Below, piece after piece: positions 23,485-32,229 of a stretch of DNA of 33,754 nucleotides. Source of the stretch: an uncultured Granulicella sp. (GTDB lineage: Bacteria; Acidobacteriota; Terriglobia; Terriglobales; Acidobacteriaceae); contig CAIZFH010000260.1 in NCBI GenBank assembly GCA_903932155.1, positions 1 to 33,754 of the forward strand. Reading direction: 5' to 3'. Every line of letters begins with the position of its first letter. Position 1 is the first letter of the stretch. Position numbers and translations under genes: made by a program. The notes under the pieces were generated by a model. The model was not told the DNA's origin. It did no database searches and saw only the letters and a list, made by a program, of their open reading frames with translations.

Positions 23485-25692
23485 TCAGCCCGCCGTACCC
23501 GCTTCCAGCAGCTTCTCCAACCCCGCCACCGCACTCACAGGCGGATGACACACATTCCCACTGCATACCACTGCGAAGCTTTCTCCCGCGTTCAGCTTAG
23601 GCAGATAGGGTAGCGTCTTCTGCAACTCCGGCGGCAGTGCCTCCAACTGCGTCCGCCTCAGTCGCACTACGCTCTTGTTCGCCGCGTATTGCCGCAGCGC
23701 CGCAGCCTCCAACTCGCCTGCAGCAGCATCCTCGCCCACCACGCACACCTGCACCGCAGGCATCAACAGACGCTGCAGCGCCAGTGCATAGGTTGCCGCA
23801 TACAGGCCAAAATGCTCCACCACGCCGGCGAATGTCGACAACGTCTCCTGCGCCTTGGCCGCATATCCCGCGCTCCCGTTCAGCGCGTCTAACCGCAGCA
23901 GCAGCATGGCTGCAATCGGATTCCCCGCCGGTGTGGGCGAGTCCTGCAACGGCTTGCGCCGCGCTCCCAACACTCCCAGGCTGCGCTCCCCCTCCACCGC
24001 CTTCTGGGTATCGAAGAAGCCGCCTCCCACAGGATCGTAGAAACGCTCCAGAGAGATCTCCATCAGCGCCTCCGCTGCCTCGTAGTAGCGCATCTCGCCG
24101 GTCATCTCCCACGCATCCAGCGCAGCGTGTCCCAGAAACACATAGTCGTCCAGCACACCCGCAACGCGCTCGACCTTCCCTCCCGCCTCGCCATACGCAA
24201 CCACATGCGACAACCCGTGCTCCGGCCCACCCCATGCCGTTGCCAGCGCACGGTCCAGAGACTTCAGCGCAAACCCGCGTGCCTCCTTCGCATCCAGCAC
24301 CCGTCCTGCCTCCAAAGTCGCCGATATGCACATCGCATTCCACGCAACATACATCGTCTTGTCCACATAAGGAGTAGGCCTTGCCAGCCGCGCAGCCAGC
24401 ATCTTTCCCTTCGCCGAATCCAGCAGCGTGCGCGCCTCCAATGCGTCCACTCCAGCCTTGCGCGCCACCGCATCCAACGCACGCTTCACATGCAGCACGT
24501 TCTTCGCCACGTTGTGATGCATGTCGCCAATCTCGCCGACATCGTAGTACGCCGCCGCCACCGCCAGTTCCTGAGTTGTCAGCACCTCCGCCGCCTCATC
24601 CAGCGTCCAGGTAAAGTAGTCGCCGTCGTCATCCAGTGAGTAGTCCGCATCCTGCGACGCATAGAACCCGCCCAGTTCGCGGTCGCTCAGCCACTCCTCC
24701 ATCCAGCGCATAACGTCGCGCGCAACCCGCGCCAACTCTTCATCGCCAAACGCCTGGTAGCCATGCAGGTAGTTTTTTAGCAGCTCGCTGTTGTCGTACG
24801 CCATCTTTTCAAAGTGCGGCACCACCCAATGCTCGTCCACCGAATAGCGATGAAATCCACCTGCCAGATGGTCGTGGATCCCTCCCTTTGCCATCTTGTC
24901 CAGCGTCAGCAGCACCACCAGCTTCGACGCTTCGGCCACGGACATCATCCCCAACCCGCTCATCTGTATCGTGGATGTTGCGCCTGCATCGGTCCGCGAT
25001 GCCACGCCAATCAACAAGTCCACCGCGCTGGAGTGCGGGAACTTCGGCTGCGCGCCAAATCCGCCGTGCCGCGGGTCCGCGTTCTTCAGCGTAGACGCCA
25101 CCATCTTCGCCAACAGCTCTGTCCCAATCTCCTCCAGCGCGCCGCTTGCCCGACCGCTGAATGCCTCGTTATGCTCGATTGCGTTCATCACGCTCGCAGC
25201 CGACTCGTTCACCTCTGTCCGCCGTCCCTCGAAGGCATCCGCCATGGTCAGCAACACGCGCTGGAAGCTTGGCCGCCCATGCCGGTCATCCGGCGGAAAG
25301 TACGTCCCTCCGAAGTAAGGCTTGCCCTCCGGTGTCAGAAACGCGGTCAGAGGCCACCCTCCCTGTCCGCTGATCGCAGACACCGCAGCCTGGTAGCGCG
25401 CGTCCACATCCGGACGCTCGTCCCGGTCCACCTTCACCGCCACAAAATGTTCATTGATGATCTGCGCAGTATCTGTGTTCTCGTACGACTCGCGGTCCAT
25501 CACATGGCACCAGTGGCACCATACCGCCCCAATATCCAGCAGGATCGGCTTGTCTTCACTCACCGCGCGATCGAACGCCGCGTCGCCCCATTCCATCCAC
25601 TGCACCGGTTGGTGCATCGCCGAGCGCAGATACGCCGATGCCGCGTTCGCCAGCGCGTTCCAGCGCCCCTCGTCCCCATCTTCAGCAATCAT
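23485..25692 (-). CDS. Thioredoxin-like DUF255 / YyaL family protein
   Basis: 735 residues from the ATG at 25692, which has cggagg five bases upstream; the longer frame to 25731 is encoded by a REP repeat. The N-terminal Thioredox_DsbH/DUF255 domain shows AYLRSAMHQPVQWMEWGDAA, PILLDIGAVWCHWCHVM with a CxxC pair, and GQGGWPLTAFLTPEGKPYFG. The rest is an (alpha/alpha)6-barrel typical of the family (VDEHWVVPHFEKMAYDNSEL, SQDADYSLDDDGDYFTWT, LDDYVFLGHAAL). Its exact reaction is unknown; homologues are called YyaL or SPATA20. It lies downstream of the TolC-family gene on the same strand, with two REP repeats between. Confidence 0.9.
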   Translation of the reverse strand: MIAEDGDEGRWNALANAASAYLRSAMHQPVQWMEWGDAAFDRAVSEDKPILLDIGAVWCHWCHVMDRESYENTDTAQIINEHFVAVKVDRDERPDVDARYQAAVSAISGQGGWPLTAFLTPEGKPYFGGTYFPPDDRHGRPSFQRVLLTMADAFEGRRTEVNESAASVMNAIEHNEAFSGRASGALEEIGTELLAKMVASTLKNADPRHGGFGAQPKFPHSSAVDLLIGVASRTDAGATSTIQMSGLGMMSVAEASKLVVLLTLDKMAKGGIHDHLAGGFHRYSVDEHWVVPHFEKMAYDNSELLKNYLHGYQAFGDEELARVARDVMRWMEEWLSDRELGGFYASQDADYSLDDDGDYFTWTLDEAAEVLTTQELAVAAAYYDVGEIGDMHHNVAKNVLHVKRALDAVARKAGVDALEARTLLDSAKGKMLAARLARPTPYVDKTMYVAWNAMCISATLEAGRVLDAKEARGFALKSLDRALATAWGGPEHGLSHVVAYGEAGGKVERVAGVLDDYVFLGHAALDAWEMTGEMRYYEAAEALMEISLERFYDPVGGGFFDTQKAVEGERSLGVLGARRKPLQDSPTPAGNPIAAMLLLRLDALNGSAGYAAKAQETLSTFAGVVEHFGLYAATYALALQRLLMPAVQVCVVGEDAAAGELEAAALRQYAANKSVVRLRRTQLEALPPELQKTLPYLPKLNAGESFAVVCSGNVCHPPVSAVAGLEKLLEAGTAG

Positions 25693-25705
25693 CGATACCT
25701 CCGTC

Positions 25706-25783
25706 GGGTGCCCCATCCTTCGCGGTCTCATGCGAAGGGTGGGTTACGGGTGCCCCGTCCTTCGCGGTCTCATTGCGATCGGG
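25706..25783. repeat. Two tandem REP-like palindromes
   Basis: 25706-25743 starts gggtgccccatccttcgcgg and ends cgaagggtggg; 25748-25783 starts gggtgccccgtccttcgcgg and ends cgatcggg. The first folds as ccatccttcg / cgaagggtgg; the second has a decayed right arm. They lie between the TolC-type gene and the DUF255 gene, with the ribosome-binding site of the latter immediately beside the first repeat. Confidence 0.8.
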
Positions 25784-25800
25784 ATCCCCGGCGAGCTTGC

Positions 25801-27936
25801 TCACTGGGGTGAGGAAGGGGGGATTGCCGGAGCAGGCCCCACCGAGATCGGCTTCGGCGCAGGCGGTGCCGTCGGTGCTGTCAGTCCGGGAATCACCGGT
25901 GTCGCCGTAAATACTCCCGTCGCCGCATCCGTAATGCTGATGCCGTAACGGTCCAACGTCATCGACAGCAACTGTAGTAGCCCCGCCCGGTCCTTGGCAT
26001 ACGCCGCCGTCGCAGAGATCAGCGTATTCTCCGCCGTCGCCAGGTTCCGCTGCTGTTGCAACACCAGCGCGGACGTCGATGCGCCCAGCTTGAACTTCTT
26101 CTGCTCCGCATCCAGCGACTGCGTCGCATACGCGCGCGCCGCCTGCGCTGCCGTCACCTGCGCCCGGTCGTTGGTCAACGCATACTGTCCATTGATCACC
26201 TGAATCCGTATCTGCGTGTAGAGCTGTTGCAGCCGCATCTGAGCCTGCCGGTACTCCATCTGTGACCGCGCCTGGTCGGCCTGTGCCACGCGGTTGCGTA
26301 GTGGGATCGTCACATTCACCCCAACGCCCTTGTCCGGTGCATTATTGTTGAACAGATTGCCAACCGCCGACCCGTAGCCCACCGTCGGATACGGGCACCC
26401 CGATCCGCCAAACGCACCCAGTGCTGTGCAGTTCAGATAAGAGCTCTGCGATCCGCTGACTGCGCTTGCGCCATAAAACGCATACGCATCCACCGTCGGC
26501 AGCAGTCCGTTCTTCTCTGCCTTCATCGTGAGCTCGTTGTTCTTCATGCTCAGAACAGCCTGCTCAATCTGCGGATTGTTGACGTACGCCTGCTGCACCA
26601 GCGTATCCACCGTCATGTCCTCTTCTGGAAGCCGGTCCAGTCCCACGCGGTCGGTCGGGATCACAGGAGCATTGGTCAGCACCGTATCTTCCAGATTGCG
26701 TGCGATCGCCTGCTTCATCAGCAACTGTTGGTACGTCAGATTCGACTGCGACGCCACCAATGCCTGCTGGTCCGTCGCCACCGCGGAATCCGAGTTCACC
26801 ACATCCAGCGGCGCCAGCGTACCAATCTGCAATTGCTTGCGATTGTCAGAGGTCAGTTGCGCCGACTGGGCCAGCGCGCGCTGCTTCGCCTGCTCGTCTT
26901 CGTATGCGCTCACCAGGCCCCAGTAGATGTTCTCCACCTGGTTCACCGTGTACAGCAACTGCTGCCGAAACGCCGAGTCGGTGATCCTGCGATCATTCTT
27001 CGCCTGCACCATGAAACGTCCGTTGATCCCCCATCCAAAGCCCTGCAACAGGTGTTGTGTCGCCGTCGCTCGGAACGAGGTATTAATCAGTGGGCTATAG
27101 GTGTTAAATGGATTTGTGTTGGTGCCTCGCGAGTTGTTGAACGTCACTCCCAACTGCGTGCCGGTAAGAAATCCCTGCGTGTAGCCGAAATTGAACGTCG
27201 TGTTGGTGGACTGCACCGGCGTGCTACCGGTAAACGCGCTCGTCGAAGGAGTTGTCGTCGCCTCATACTCCAGGCTGCTGGTTAGTGTTGGGTCCAGGTT
27301 CTCCGGCTGAGGCCCTCCGCCGCTGGTGCTCAACACCAGTCCATTGGCACCCGCGCCGCTTCCGCCCACGCCTCCCGACGTTCCCCCCGGGCCGCCGCCA
27401 CCCATGACCGTAGTCCCCGATCCGCCCTGCGTACCCGTCACCAGCCCGGTCGACACCCCGCGCAGCCCCGAGCCCGCCTTCGATCGCAGTATGTCCGTAT
27501 CCGCAATGTCCAGATTGATGCGCGCAATCGCGATATCGAAGTTGTTCTCCAACGCCAGCAGCACTGCGTCCGACAAACTCAGATAGATCTTTCCATCGCG
27601 TATCAGCGAGTTCAGCCGCGGAGTATTGTTCAGGCGCGGCATATCCACGCTGGTCCTCGTATACAGTTGCAGCGGATTGGGAAAGAAAGTATGCAGATGC
27701 GTGTAGTCCCGGCCCGTGTCGCGCAAATACAGCGGCTCGGTCAGCTTCGGCGCAGGAGCCGTCTCGCTCGCCGCGGGTGCCGTCGGCAGAGTGCCAGCCG
27801 CAGACGTTGCAGACGAACTGCTCTGCGCAGCCGGAGTCGCCTGCGCAAGCTGCGCCGCTGCCATCTGCAAATTTCCGCTCATCACCAGCAGCGCAATCGC
27901 CACTGTCGCCTGTAAATCCTTCAATCGCACGCTCAT
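25801..27936 (-). CDS. TolC-family outer membrane efflux protein
   Basis: 711 residues from the ATG at 27936, which has ggag five bases upstream; a TTG nine bases earlier is less likely. A signal peptide (residues ~5-30, ATVAIALLVMSGNLQMAAAQ) precedes an Ala/Thr-rich segment. The outer-membrane-efflux-protein domain shows SLSDAVLLALENNFDIAIAR, a repeated second half with QAYVNNPQIEQAVLSMKNNE, and VNVTIPLRNRVAQADQARSQ. TolC-like proteins trimerise into an outer-membrane and periplasmic channel. A Gly-rich insertion (GGGGPGGTSGGVGGSGAG) of ~50 residues is unusual. No membrane-fusion or pump genes are adjacent in this window. Confidence 0.9.
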   Translation of the reverse strand: MSVRLKDLQATVAIALLVMSGNLQMAAAQLAQATPAAQSSSSATSAAGTLPTAPAASETAPAPKLTEPLYLRDTGRDYTHLHTFFPNPLQLYTRTSVDMPRLNNTPRLNSLIRDGKIYLSLSDAVLLALENNFDIAIARINLDIADTDILRSKAGSGLRGVSTGLVTGTQGGSGTTVMGGGGPGGTSGGVGGSGAGANGLVLSTSGGGPQPENLDPTLTSSLEYEATTTPSTSAFTGSTPVQSTNTTFNFGYTQGFLTGTQLGVTFNNSRGTNTNPFNTYSPLINTSFRATATQHLLQGFGWGINGRFMVQAKNDRRITDSAFRQQLLYTVNQVENIYWGLVSAYEDEQAKQRALAQSAQLTSDNRKQLQIGTLAPLDVVNSDSAVATDQQALVASQSNLTYQQLLMKQAIARNLEDTVLTNAPVIPTDRVGLDRLPEEDMTVDTLVQQAYVNNPQIEQAVLSMKNNELTMKAEKNGLLPTVDAYAFYGASAVSGSQSSYLNCTALGAFGGSGCPYPTVGYGSAVGNLFNNNAPDKGVGVNVTIPLRNRVAQADQARSQMEYRQAQMRLQQLYTQIRIQVINGQYALTNDRAQVTAAQAARAYATQSLDAEQKKFKLGASTSALVLQQQRNLATAENTLISATAAYAKDRAGLLQLLSMTLDRYGISITDAATGVFTATPVIPGLTAPTAPPAPKPISVGPAPAIPPSSPQ

Positions 27937-28057
27937 AGTCTCCAACTCTTTTTCCTGGCAACGGCCAAAGCCGCACTTCGTACTACGCTCGCCAATGCTG
28001 TATGGTTCCCCTCAGGGTTCCATTCGCCAACCGTAGCTCGCTGAACGCCCAGTATAC

Positions 28058-28091
28058 CAACCTCGAACCTCGCACCTTGAACCTCCGACCT
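28058..28091 (+). repeat. Degenerate AACCT repeat upstream of truA
   Basis: Units of the form cgaacct / cgcacct / tgaacct / cgacct follow one another. The similar string cgaaccttaaacctagaacc lies inside truA at 28533-28552, so the same small repeat family is present in both places. Confidence 0.55.
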
Positions 28092-28120
28092 GTCCTTTCG
28101 TGATACCGTGCATACGAGGT

Positions 28121-28144
28121 CCCCAGCCAGCTTGCAGGCTGGGG
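28121..28144 (+). repeat. Palindrome upstream of truA
   Basis: ccccagcc and ggctgggg around agcttgca, 8-bp perfect arms, ending 15 bases before the truA ATG. It may fold in the truA leader and affect translation, or be one more REP-type repeat. Confidence 0.65.
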
Positions 28145-28159
28145 TAAATATGCATCACC

Positions 28160-28978
28160 ATGTCTCACTGGAAGCTCACCCTCGCATACGATGGAACCCC
28201 GTACCATGGCTGGCAGATTCAACCCAATCTGCCCACCATCCAGGGTCTGCTCTCCGATGCCATTCATCGCACCATAGGCCAGCGCGTCCTGCCCCAGGGC
28301 TCCGGCCGCACCGATGCCGGCGTCCACGCTCTCGGTCAGGTTGCCAGCTTTTCCCTGGACGCAAACATCCCCGCAGCCAACCTGCACCGCGCTCTCAACC
28401 GTTGTCTCCCACCCAGCATCCGCGTCCTCGCAGTCGAATCCGTCCCCCCCGACTTCCACGCTCGCCACTCCGCCCGCGGCAAGACCTACGAGTACCGCAT
28501 CTTCCCCTTGCGCCCTCCATCCCTCGACCCGCGAACCTTAAACCTAGAACCTGATCGAATCTGTCCCCCCACCCTGGCCCCCACCGTCTGGCCCTGCCCC
28601 TGGCCTCTCGATCTCGACGCACTCAACCAGGCTGCCGCCCACGTCCTCGGCACCCACGACTTCACCACTTTCGCCGCCGCCGACCCTGACCTCACCCACC
28701 GCACCACAATCGAACCCCAAACCCCCATCCGCACCATCACCCACTCCCAATGGCACATCGCCGACGGCCTCTTCTTCTACCGTGTCACCGCCAACGGATT
28801 CCTCCACCACATGGTGCGCAACCTGGTCGGCACATTCGTCCTGTGCGGCGCGCATCGCCTCGCGCCGGAGTCGATCCCCACTCTGATCGCCGCCCGCAAC
28901 CGCGCAGCCGCCGGCCCCACCGCGCCCGCCTCAGGCCTCTTCCTCGTCTCCGTCGACTACTCCACTCCACTCAAATGA
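28160..28978 (+). CDS. truA: tRNA pseudouridine(38-40) synthase TruA
   Basis: 272 residues. TLAYDGTPYHGWQIQPNLPT opens the domain, GSGRTDAGVHALGQVASF holds the catalytic Asp, FHARHSARGKTYEYRI and FLHHMVRNLVGTFVLCG are the other family motifs. It makes pseudouridine in the tRNA anticodon stem-loop. Between TYEYRIFPLRPP and CPPTLAPTVW there is an extra ~15-residue segment (SLDPRTLNLEPDR) encoded by the AACCT-type repeat that also lies upstream. The frame is kept and the loop is away from the catalytic motif. The ATG at 28160 follows a REP-like palindrome; no strong ribosome-binding site is visible. Confidence 0.93.
   Translation: MSHWKLTLAYDGTPYHGWQIQPNLPTIQGLLSDAIHRTIGQRVLPQGSGRTDAGVHALGQVASFSLDANIPAANLHRALNRCLPPSIRVLAVESVPPDFHARHSARGKTYEYRIFPLRPPSLDPRTLNLEPDRICPPTLAPTVWPCPWPLDLDALNQAAAHVLGTHDFTTFAAADPDLTHRTTIEPQTPIRTITHSQWHIADGLFFYRVTANGFLHHMVRNLVGTFVLCGAHRLAPESIPTLIAARNRAAAGPTAPASGLFLVSVDYSTPLK
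28532..28552 (+). repeat. AACCT-type repeat inside truA
   Basis: cgaaccttaaacctagaacc, three AACCT-like units, matching the degenerate repeat at 28058-28091. It encodes the TruA-foreign residues RTLNLEP. Confidence 0.55.
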
Positions 28979-28988
28979 AACTCGCGCT

Positions 28989-31421
28989 CTACTTCGCAGA
29001 CACCGTAAGGTTGTACGTCGCCGAACGCACCAGGAACCCATCCGTCGCAGACACGGTCACTGTATAGTTCCCCGGCGTGGTCCACGAGGGGTTCTGACTC
29101 GGCAGCTTGCCCGTACAACCCGTCAATCCGAGACCCAGTGCACCCAGCAGCAATACCAGGGTGCCCCACATCTTGAATTTGAGATGTGGGAGCAGAGCGC
29201 GTCCACTCCGTCGCCTTCGCCATAGCAGCCAGCCGCTTGCCGCCGCAATCAGCCACAGATAGCCTCGGCCGCCGGATACGCCGTAACCGATCACCGTGTA
29301 CTGCGATGTGGTGGTGAAGCTTACCAGAGCGGTCGCCGCAGTGCCTCCCGCAATCGCCGCTGTGCTCAAGGCGCAACTCGGTGCCGCCACCCCCACCCCT
29401 GCCCCCACCGGCGCAGGGCAGTTCAACGAGAGTGGAGCGCTGAAGCCCGCTATCGGCGTCAACGTCGCCGTTGTCGCCGTCCCATCCCCCGCAACCACCG
29501 ATCCCGAGGTGGGGTTCAGGCTGATCGTAAAGTCGATGCCATTGCCGCTCAGTATCGCGCTCAATCCGCTATACAGCGGGTTGTTTGAATTCACCCCGAC
29601 CGTGCCGCTCTGCGTGCCGGTAGTCGTCGGCAGAAACGCCACGCTTATCTGGCAACTGCCCTGCGCGGCAACCGTACTACCGCACGCTACAGTACTGACG
29701 GCAAATGGTCCCGTCGTCACAAACACCGGCACTGCCACCGGTCCGGTTGCGTTGCTGGTAAGGGTCAATGTCTTTGTCGCCGAAGCGCCTACATCCAGGC
29801 TTCCAAAGTTCAGCGAGGCAGGCGACAACGTGAATCCAGGCACACCAGTCCCGGTCAACGACGCGGTCAGTGTGTTCACGCCAGACACTACACTCAGCGA
29901 CCCCGCGCGCGCACCCAGGGTACTCGGCGTAAACGTCACTGCAATCTGGCAGCTTGCGCCGCCCGCCACCGCGCCGCAGTTGTTCGATATCACCACAAAG
30001 TCACTGGCATTCGTACCGCCGATCGTCGCCGACGTAACCTGCGATGCAAAGCTCGAATTGTTGGTCCAGGTAAACGTCTGCGCAGCGGTAGTAAAACCAA
30101 CCGCCTCCGAACCAAAGTCCAGCGTCGTGGGATCAAGCGAAGGCTGCCCACCCTCGTCCGTCAGCTCGAACAGCATGTACTCCAGCAGCTTCTCCTGCGG
30201 AGTCATCGCCGCGCTGACATTGCACTCATTGGGGAAGATTGTCCCCGCAGGTACGGAACTTCCATTGAGCGGATTTTCCACGTGGTATTCGTTGAAAAGG
30301 ACGCGTCCGCACTGGTTTACCTTCGTGCCAGCGGGCGGAATCGGCGTGTCCCACACGAACTGCATCACCGGATTGCCGTAGGATGAATTGTTCAGTGTCA
30401 ACCACGACTGCGTCGGCGCATTCACGCCGTTCTGATCCACCCGCAGCGTGTTGAGCGCCATCTGTCCAGGGCTAATCGACGCGCCAACGTTTTGCAACCA
30501 GGTTGAGAGTGTCTGTCCATCCGTGAAGCTCGTATTAACGGTTGCAATACCCGGATCTGGGATGACAGTATTTATGCCGGAGTTACCGAGCCATTTGGCG
30601 ACTCCGCTGAACGGTGGGTTCTGCCACATCCATGAATAGCTGTAATGGCTGGAGTAGATGCGACCTCCTGAGGTCGCGAATGCAATTAGGTTCTGCAACT
30701 CGCCGTCTGGCTTAATGTAGTCTTTGCCTTCGCAGGGAAGCATCAGCACGTCGTAGTTTTGCAGCGTTGTGTAGTTCGTCATCAGTGACGCTTGGGTTTG
30801 AGTCCCCGAATCGAGGGTTACCCCTGATCCCGCAGCGCCGCCACCGCCATACAAATTGATGCGCCCTCCACTACCCGGATCGGTGAACTCCGATTGGCTG
30901 ATCCCCATCTTCAGTAGCACGCACTCCACCTGGTCAGCCGAACCCGTTGCAATCGCGATCAGGGGAATGTCGCCCTGACTGTGGTTCTGCGGCATACTCA
31001 TGTTGTAGACCGTGTTGCTGCACGACGCGGCGCTGGTATTCACAGTCCCCTGCACACGCCACCTGCCGGAGACCGCAACTATTGGGATGACTGCCCCCAC
31101 AGGCACATCCACCAGCGTAAACTTGCCGTTCACATCCGTGATCGTGGCCACCAGCGGTGAACCGGAGGGCGGCGTGCCGGCGATCGGGCAATCCACCCCC
31201 GGCGTAAACGGCTGCACCGTGTCGTTCGGAATGTAAACCGTCACATTGGGCAGCGGGTCCGTACCGTTGGGCGCGTACACCACCCCCGTGATCGATGTAG
31301 TCGCACTCCCCGGACACGACGTCTGTAGTTGGCACAGTCCCGTGCAAGCAGTCTGCGAACGAGCCTGTACTGGCAACATCGTTCCCAGCACGACGATCAG
31401 CAGAACGGAGAACCTTCGCAT
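28989..31421 (-). CDS. Large secreted protein with carboxypeptidase-regulatory-like and choice-of-anchor (ASPM/SPD-2/Hydin) domains
   Basis: 810 residues with a signal peptide (RRFSVLLIVVLGTMLPVQAR, then SQT). Residues ~40-130 form a carboxypeptidase-regulatory-like domain (TSITGVVYAPNGTDPLPNVT, VNGKFTLVDVPVGAVIPIVA). The middle ~300 residues (YDVLMLPCEGKD, SGGRIYSSHYSYSW, LLEYMLFELTDEGG) resemble a ThuA-like/glutamine-amidotransferase-like fold, which I cannot confirm. Two Ig-like ASPM-SPD-2-Hydin repeats follow (LDFGSEAVG..., LNFGSLDVGASAT...). Near the end are a hydrophobic helix with RRRR and a second one ending LTGCTG; the LPHLKFKMWG between them is coded by a REP palindrome. Probably surface-exposed; function unknown. 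Confidence 0.75.
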   Translation of the reverse strand: MRRFSVLLIVVLGTMLPVQARSQTACTGLCQLQTSCPGSATTSITGVVYAPNGTDPLPNVTVYIPNDTVQPFTPGVDCPIAGTPPSGSPLVATITDVNGKFTLVDVPVGAVIPIVAVSGRWRVQGTVNTSAASCSNTVYNMSMPQNHSQGDIPLIAIATGSADQVECVLLKMGISQSEFTDPGSGGRINLYGGGGAAGSGVTLDSGTQTQASLMTNYTTLQNYDVLMLPCEGKDYIKPDGELQNLIAFATSGGRIYSSHYSYSWMWQNPPFSGVAKWLGNSGINTVIPDPGIATVNTSFTDGQTLSTWLQNVGASISPGQMALNTLRVDQNGVNAPTQSWLTLNNSSYGNPVMQFVWDTPIPPAGTKVNQCGRVLFNEYHVENPLNGSSVPAGTIFPNECNVSAAMTPQEKLLEYMLFELTDEGGQPSLDPTTLDFGSEAVGFTTAAQTFTWTNNSSFASQVTSATIGGTNASDFVVISNNCGAVAGGASCQIAVTFTPSTLGARAGSLSVVSGVNTLTASLTGTGVPGFTLSPASLNFGSLDVGASATKTLTLTSNATGPVAVPVFVTTGPFAVSTVACGSTVAAQGSCQISVAFLPTTTGTQSGTVGVNSNNPLYSGLSAILSGNGIDFTISLNPTSGSVVAGDGTATTATLTPIAGFSAPLSLNCPAPVGAGVGVAAPSCALSTAAIAGGTAATALVSFTTTSQYTVIGYGVSGGRGYLWLIAAASGWLLWRRRRSGRALLPHLKFKMWGTLVLLLGALGLGLTGCTGKLPSQNPSWTTPGNYTVTVSATDGFLVRSATYNLTVSAK
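29165..29190. repeat. REP-like palindrome inside the 810-residue protein gene
   Basis: cccacatct and agatgtggg with an 8-nt centre, preceded by gggtgc as in the hemH copy. It is read in frame and supplies residues between two hydrophobic helices. Confidence 0.75.
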
Positions 31422-31635
31422 GGTGCGCCTGCCCGCAGGAATCGTTTAAACCAGCTTCCACGCAGAAGCTTACACTCAATTCTTTGTTGCCGCTTCTTTG
31501 CGGCGCGTGGTAATCAGTAGACGGCCCAGGCGGACAATTCGATTACTTCAATCCATCGCCTAGCCATCGTACTGCATCTACCTGATTGGATTGTCATGGA
31601 TCGGCTACTGATTCAGTAAGTCGGAAAGGAGGAGG

Positions 31636-32220
31636 ATGAACGGCTCGCGCACCCGTCAAATCTCATCCCTCCACTGTCTTCACGCCGCAGTGCTCGTCGT
31701 TTCCCTGCTCCTGCTCGCCAGCTGCCTCATCTCCACAGCTCCGGCACAATCCTCGCCCACAGCAAGCCGCCCCGGCGATCTGCAGTTCGGCGGAGGCTTC
31801 ACCTTAGGCAACTCCAACTACAACTTCAACAACGTAAGTCTCAATGGAGGAGCCTTTTACATCACCTTCGACAAAAGGTCCCACTGGGGTTACGAGGCCG
31901 ACTTCCGCCAGGTCAAGCCCTCCTCAGACCCCACCGTCTACGAACGTACCTACGAGGTTGGCCCCCGCTTTTACCTATCCAAAGGTCGCTTTGCCCCCTA
32001 CGCCAAAATCCTATATGGCCGCGGTGTCTATAACTTCTCCGGTAACGTCGCCAACATCGGCTACAACCTCTACACCTACGGCGGCGGGCTCGACTTCTAT
32101 CTCACTTCCGGGCTCAACCTCCGCGCCGACTATGAGTACCAGAACTGGGTCGGCTTCCCTATCGACACCCTCCACCCCGGCCTCATCACCATCGGTGCCG
32201 CATTCCACTTCCGCCAGTAG
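31636..32220 (+). CDS. Small outer-membrane beta-barrel protein
   Basis: 194 residues; the ATG at 31636 has an excellent ribosome-binding site (ggaggagg directly upstream). The signal peptide spans about residues 15-38 (AAVLVVSLLLLASCLISTAP, then AQS). The mature part alternates polar and aromatic residues in strands (GDLQFGGGFTLGNSNYNF, GAFYITFDKRSHWGYEADF, YEVGPRFYLSKGRFAPYAK, YTYGGGLDFYLTSGLNLRAD) and ends FHFRQ with a terminal aromatic pattern typical of OmpA/OmpX-like barrels. Eight strands fit the length. Function unknown. It is divergent from the 810-residue protein and convergent with the HD exoribonuclease gene 9 bases away. Confidence 0.85.
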   Translation: MNGSRTRQISSLHCLHAAVLVVSLLLLASCLISTAPAQSSPTASRPGDLQFGGGFTLGNSNYNFNNVSLNGGAFYITFDKRSHWGYEADFRQVKPSSDPTVYERTYEVGPRFYLSKGRFAPYAKILYGRGVYNFSGNVANIGYNLYTYGGGLDFYLTSGLNLRADYEYQNWVGFPIDTLHPGLITIGAAFHFRQ

Positions 32221-32229
32221 CGCTCGCCA

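Noticed and set aside
24814-25812. 332-codon plus-strand open frame
   Set aside because: Arg/His-rich shadow of the DUF255 gene on the other strand, which has clear family motifs.
29296-30381. 361-codon plus-strand open frame
   Set aside because: Antisense of the 810-residue secreted protein, which has a signal peptide and recognisable domains.
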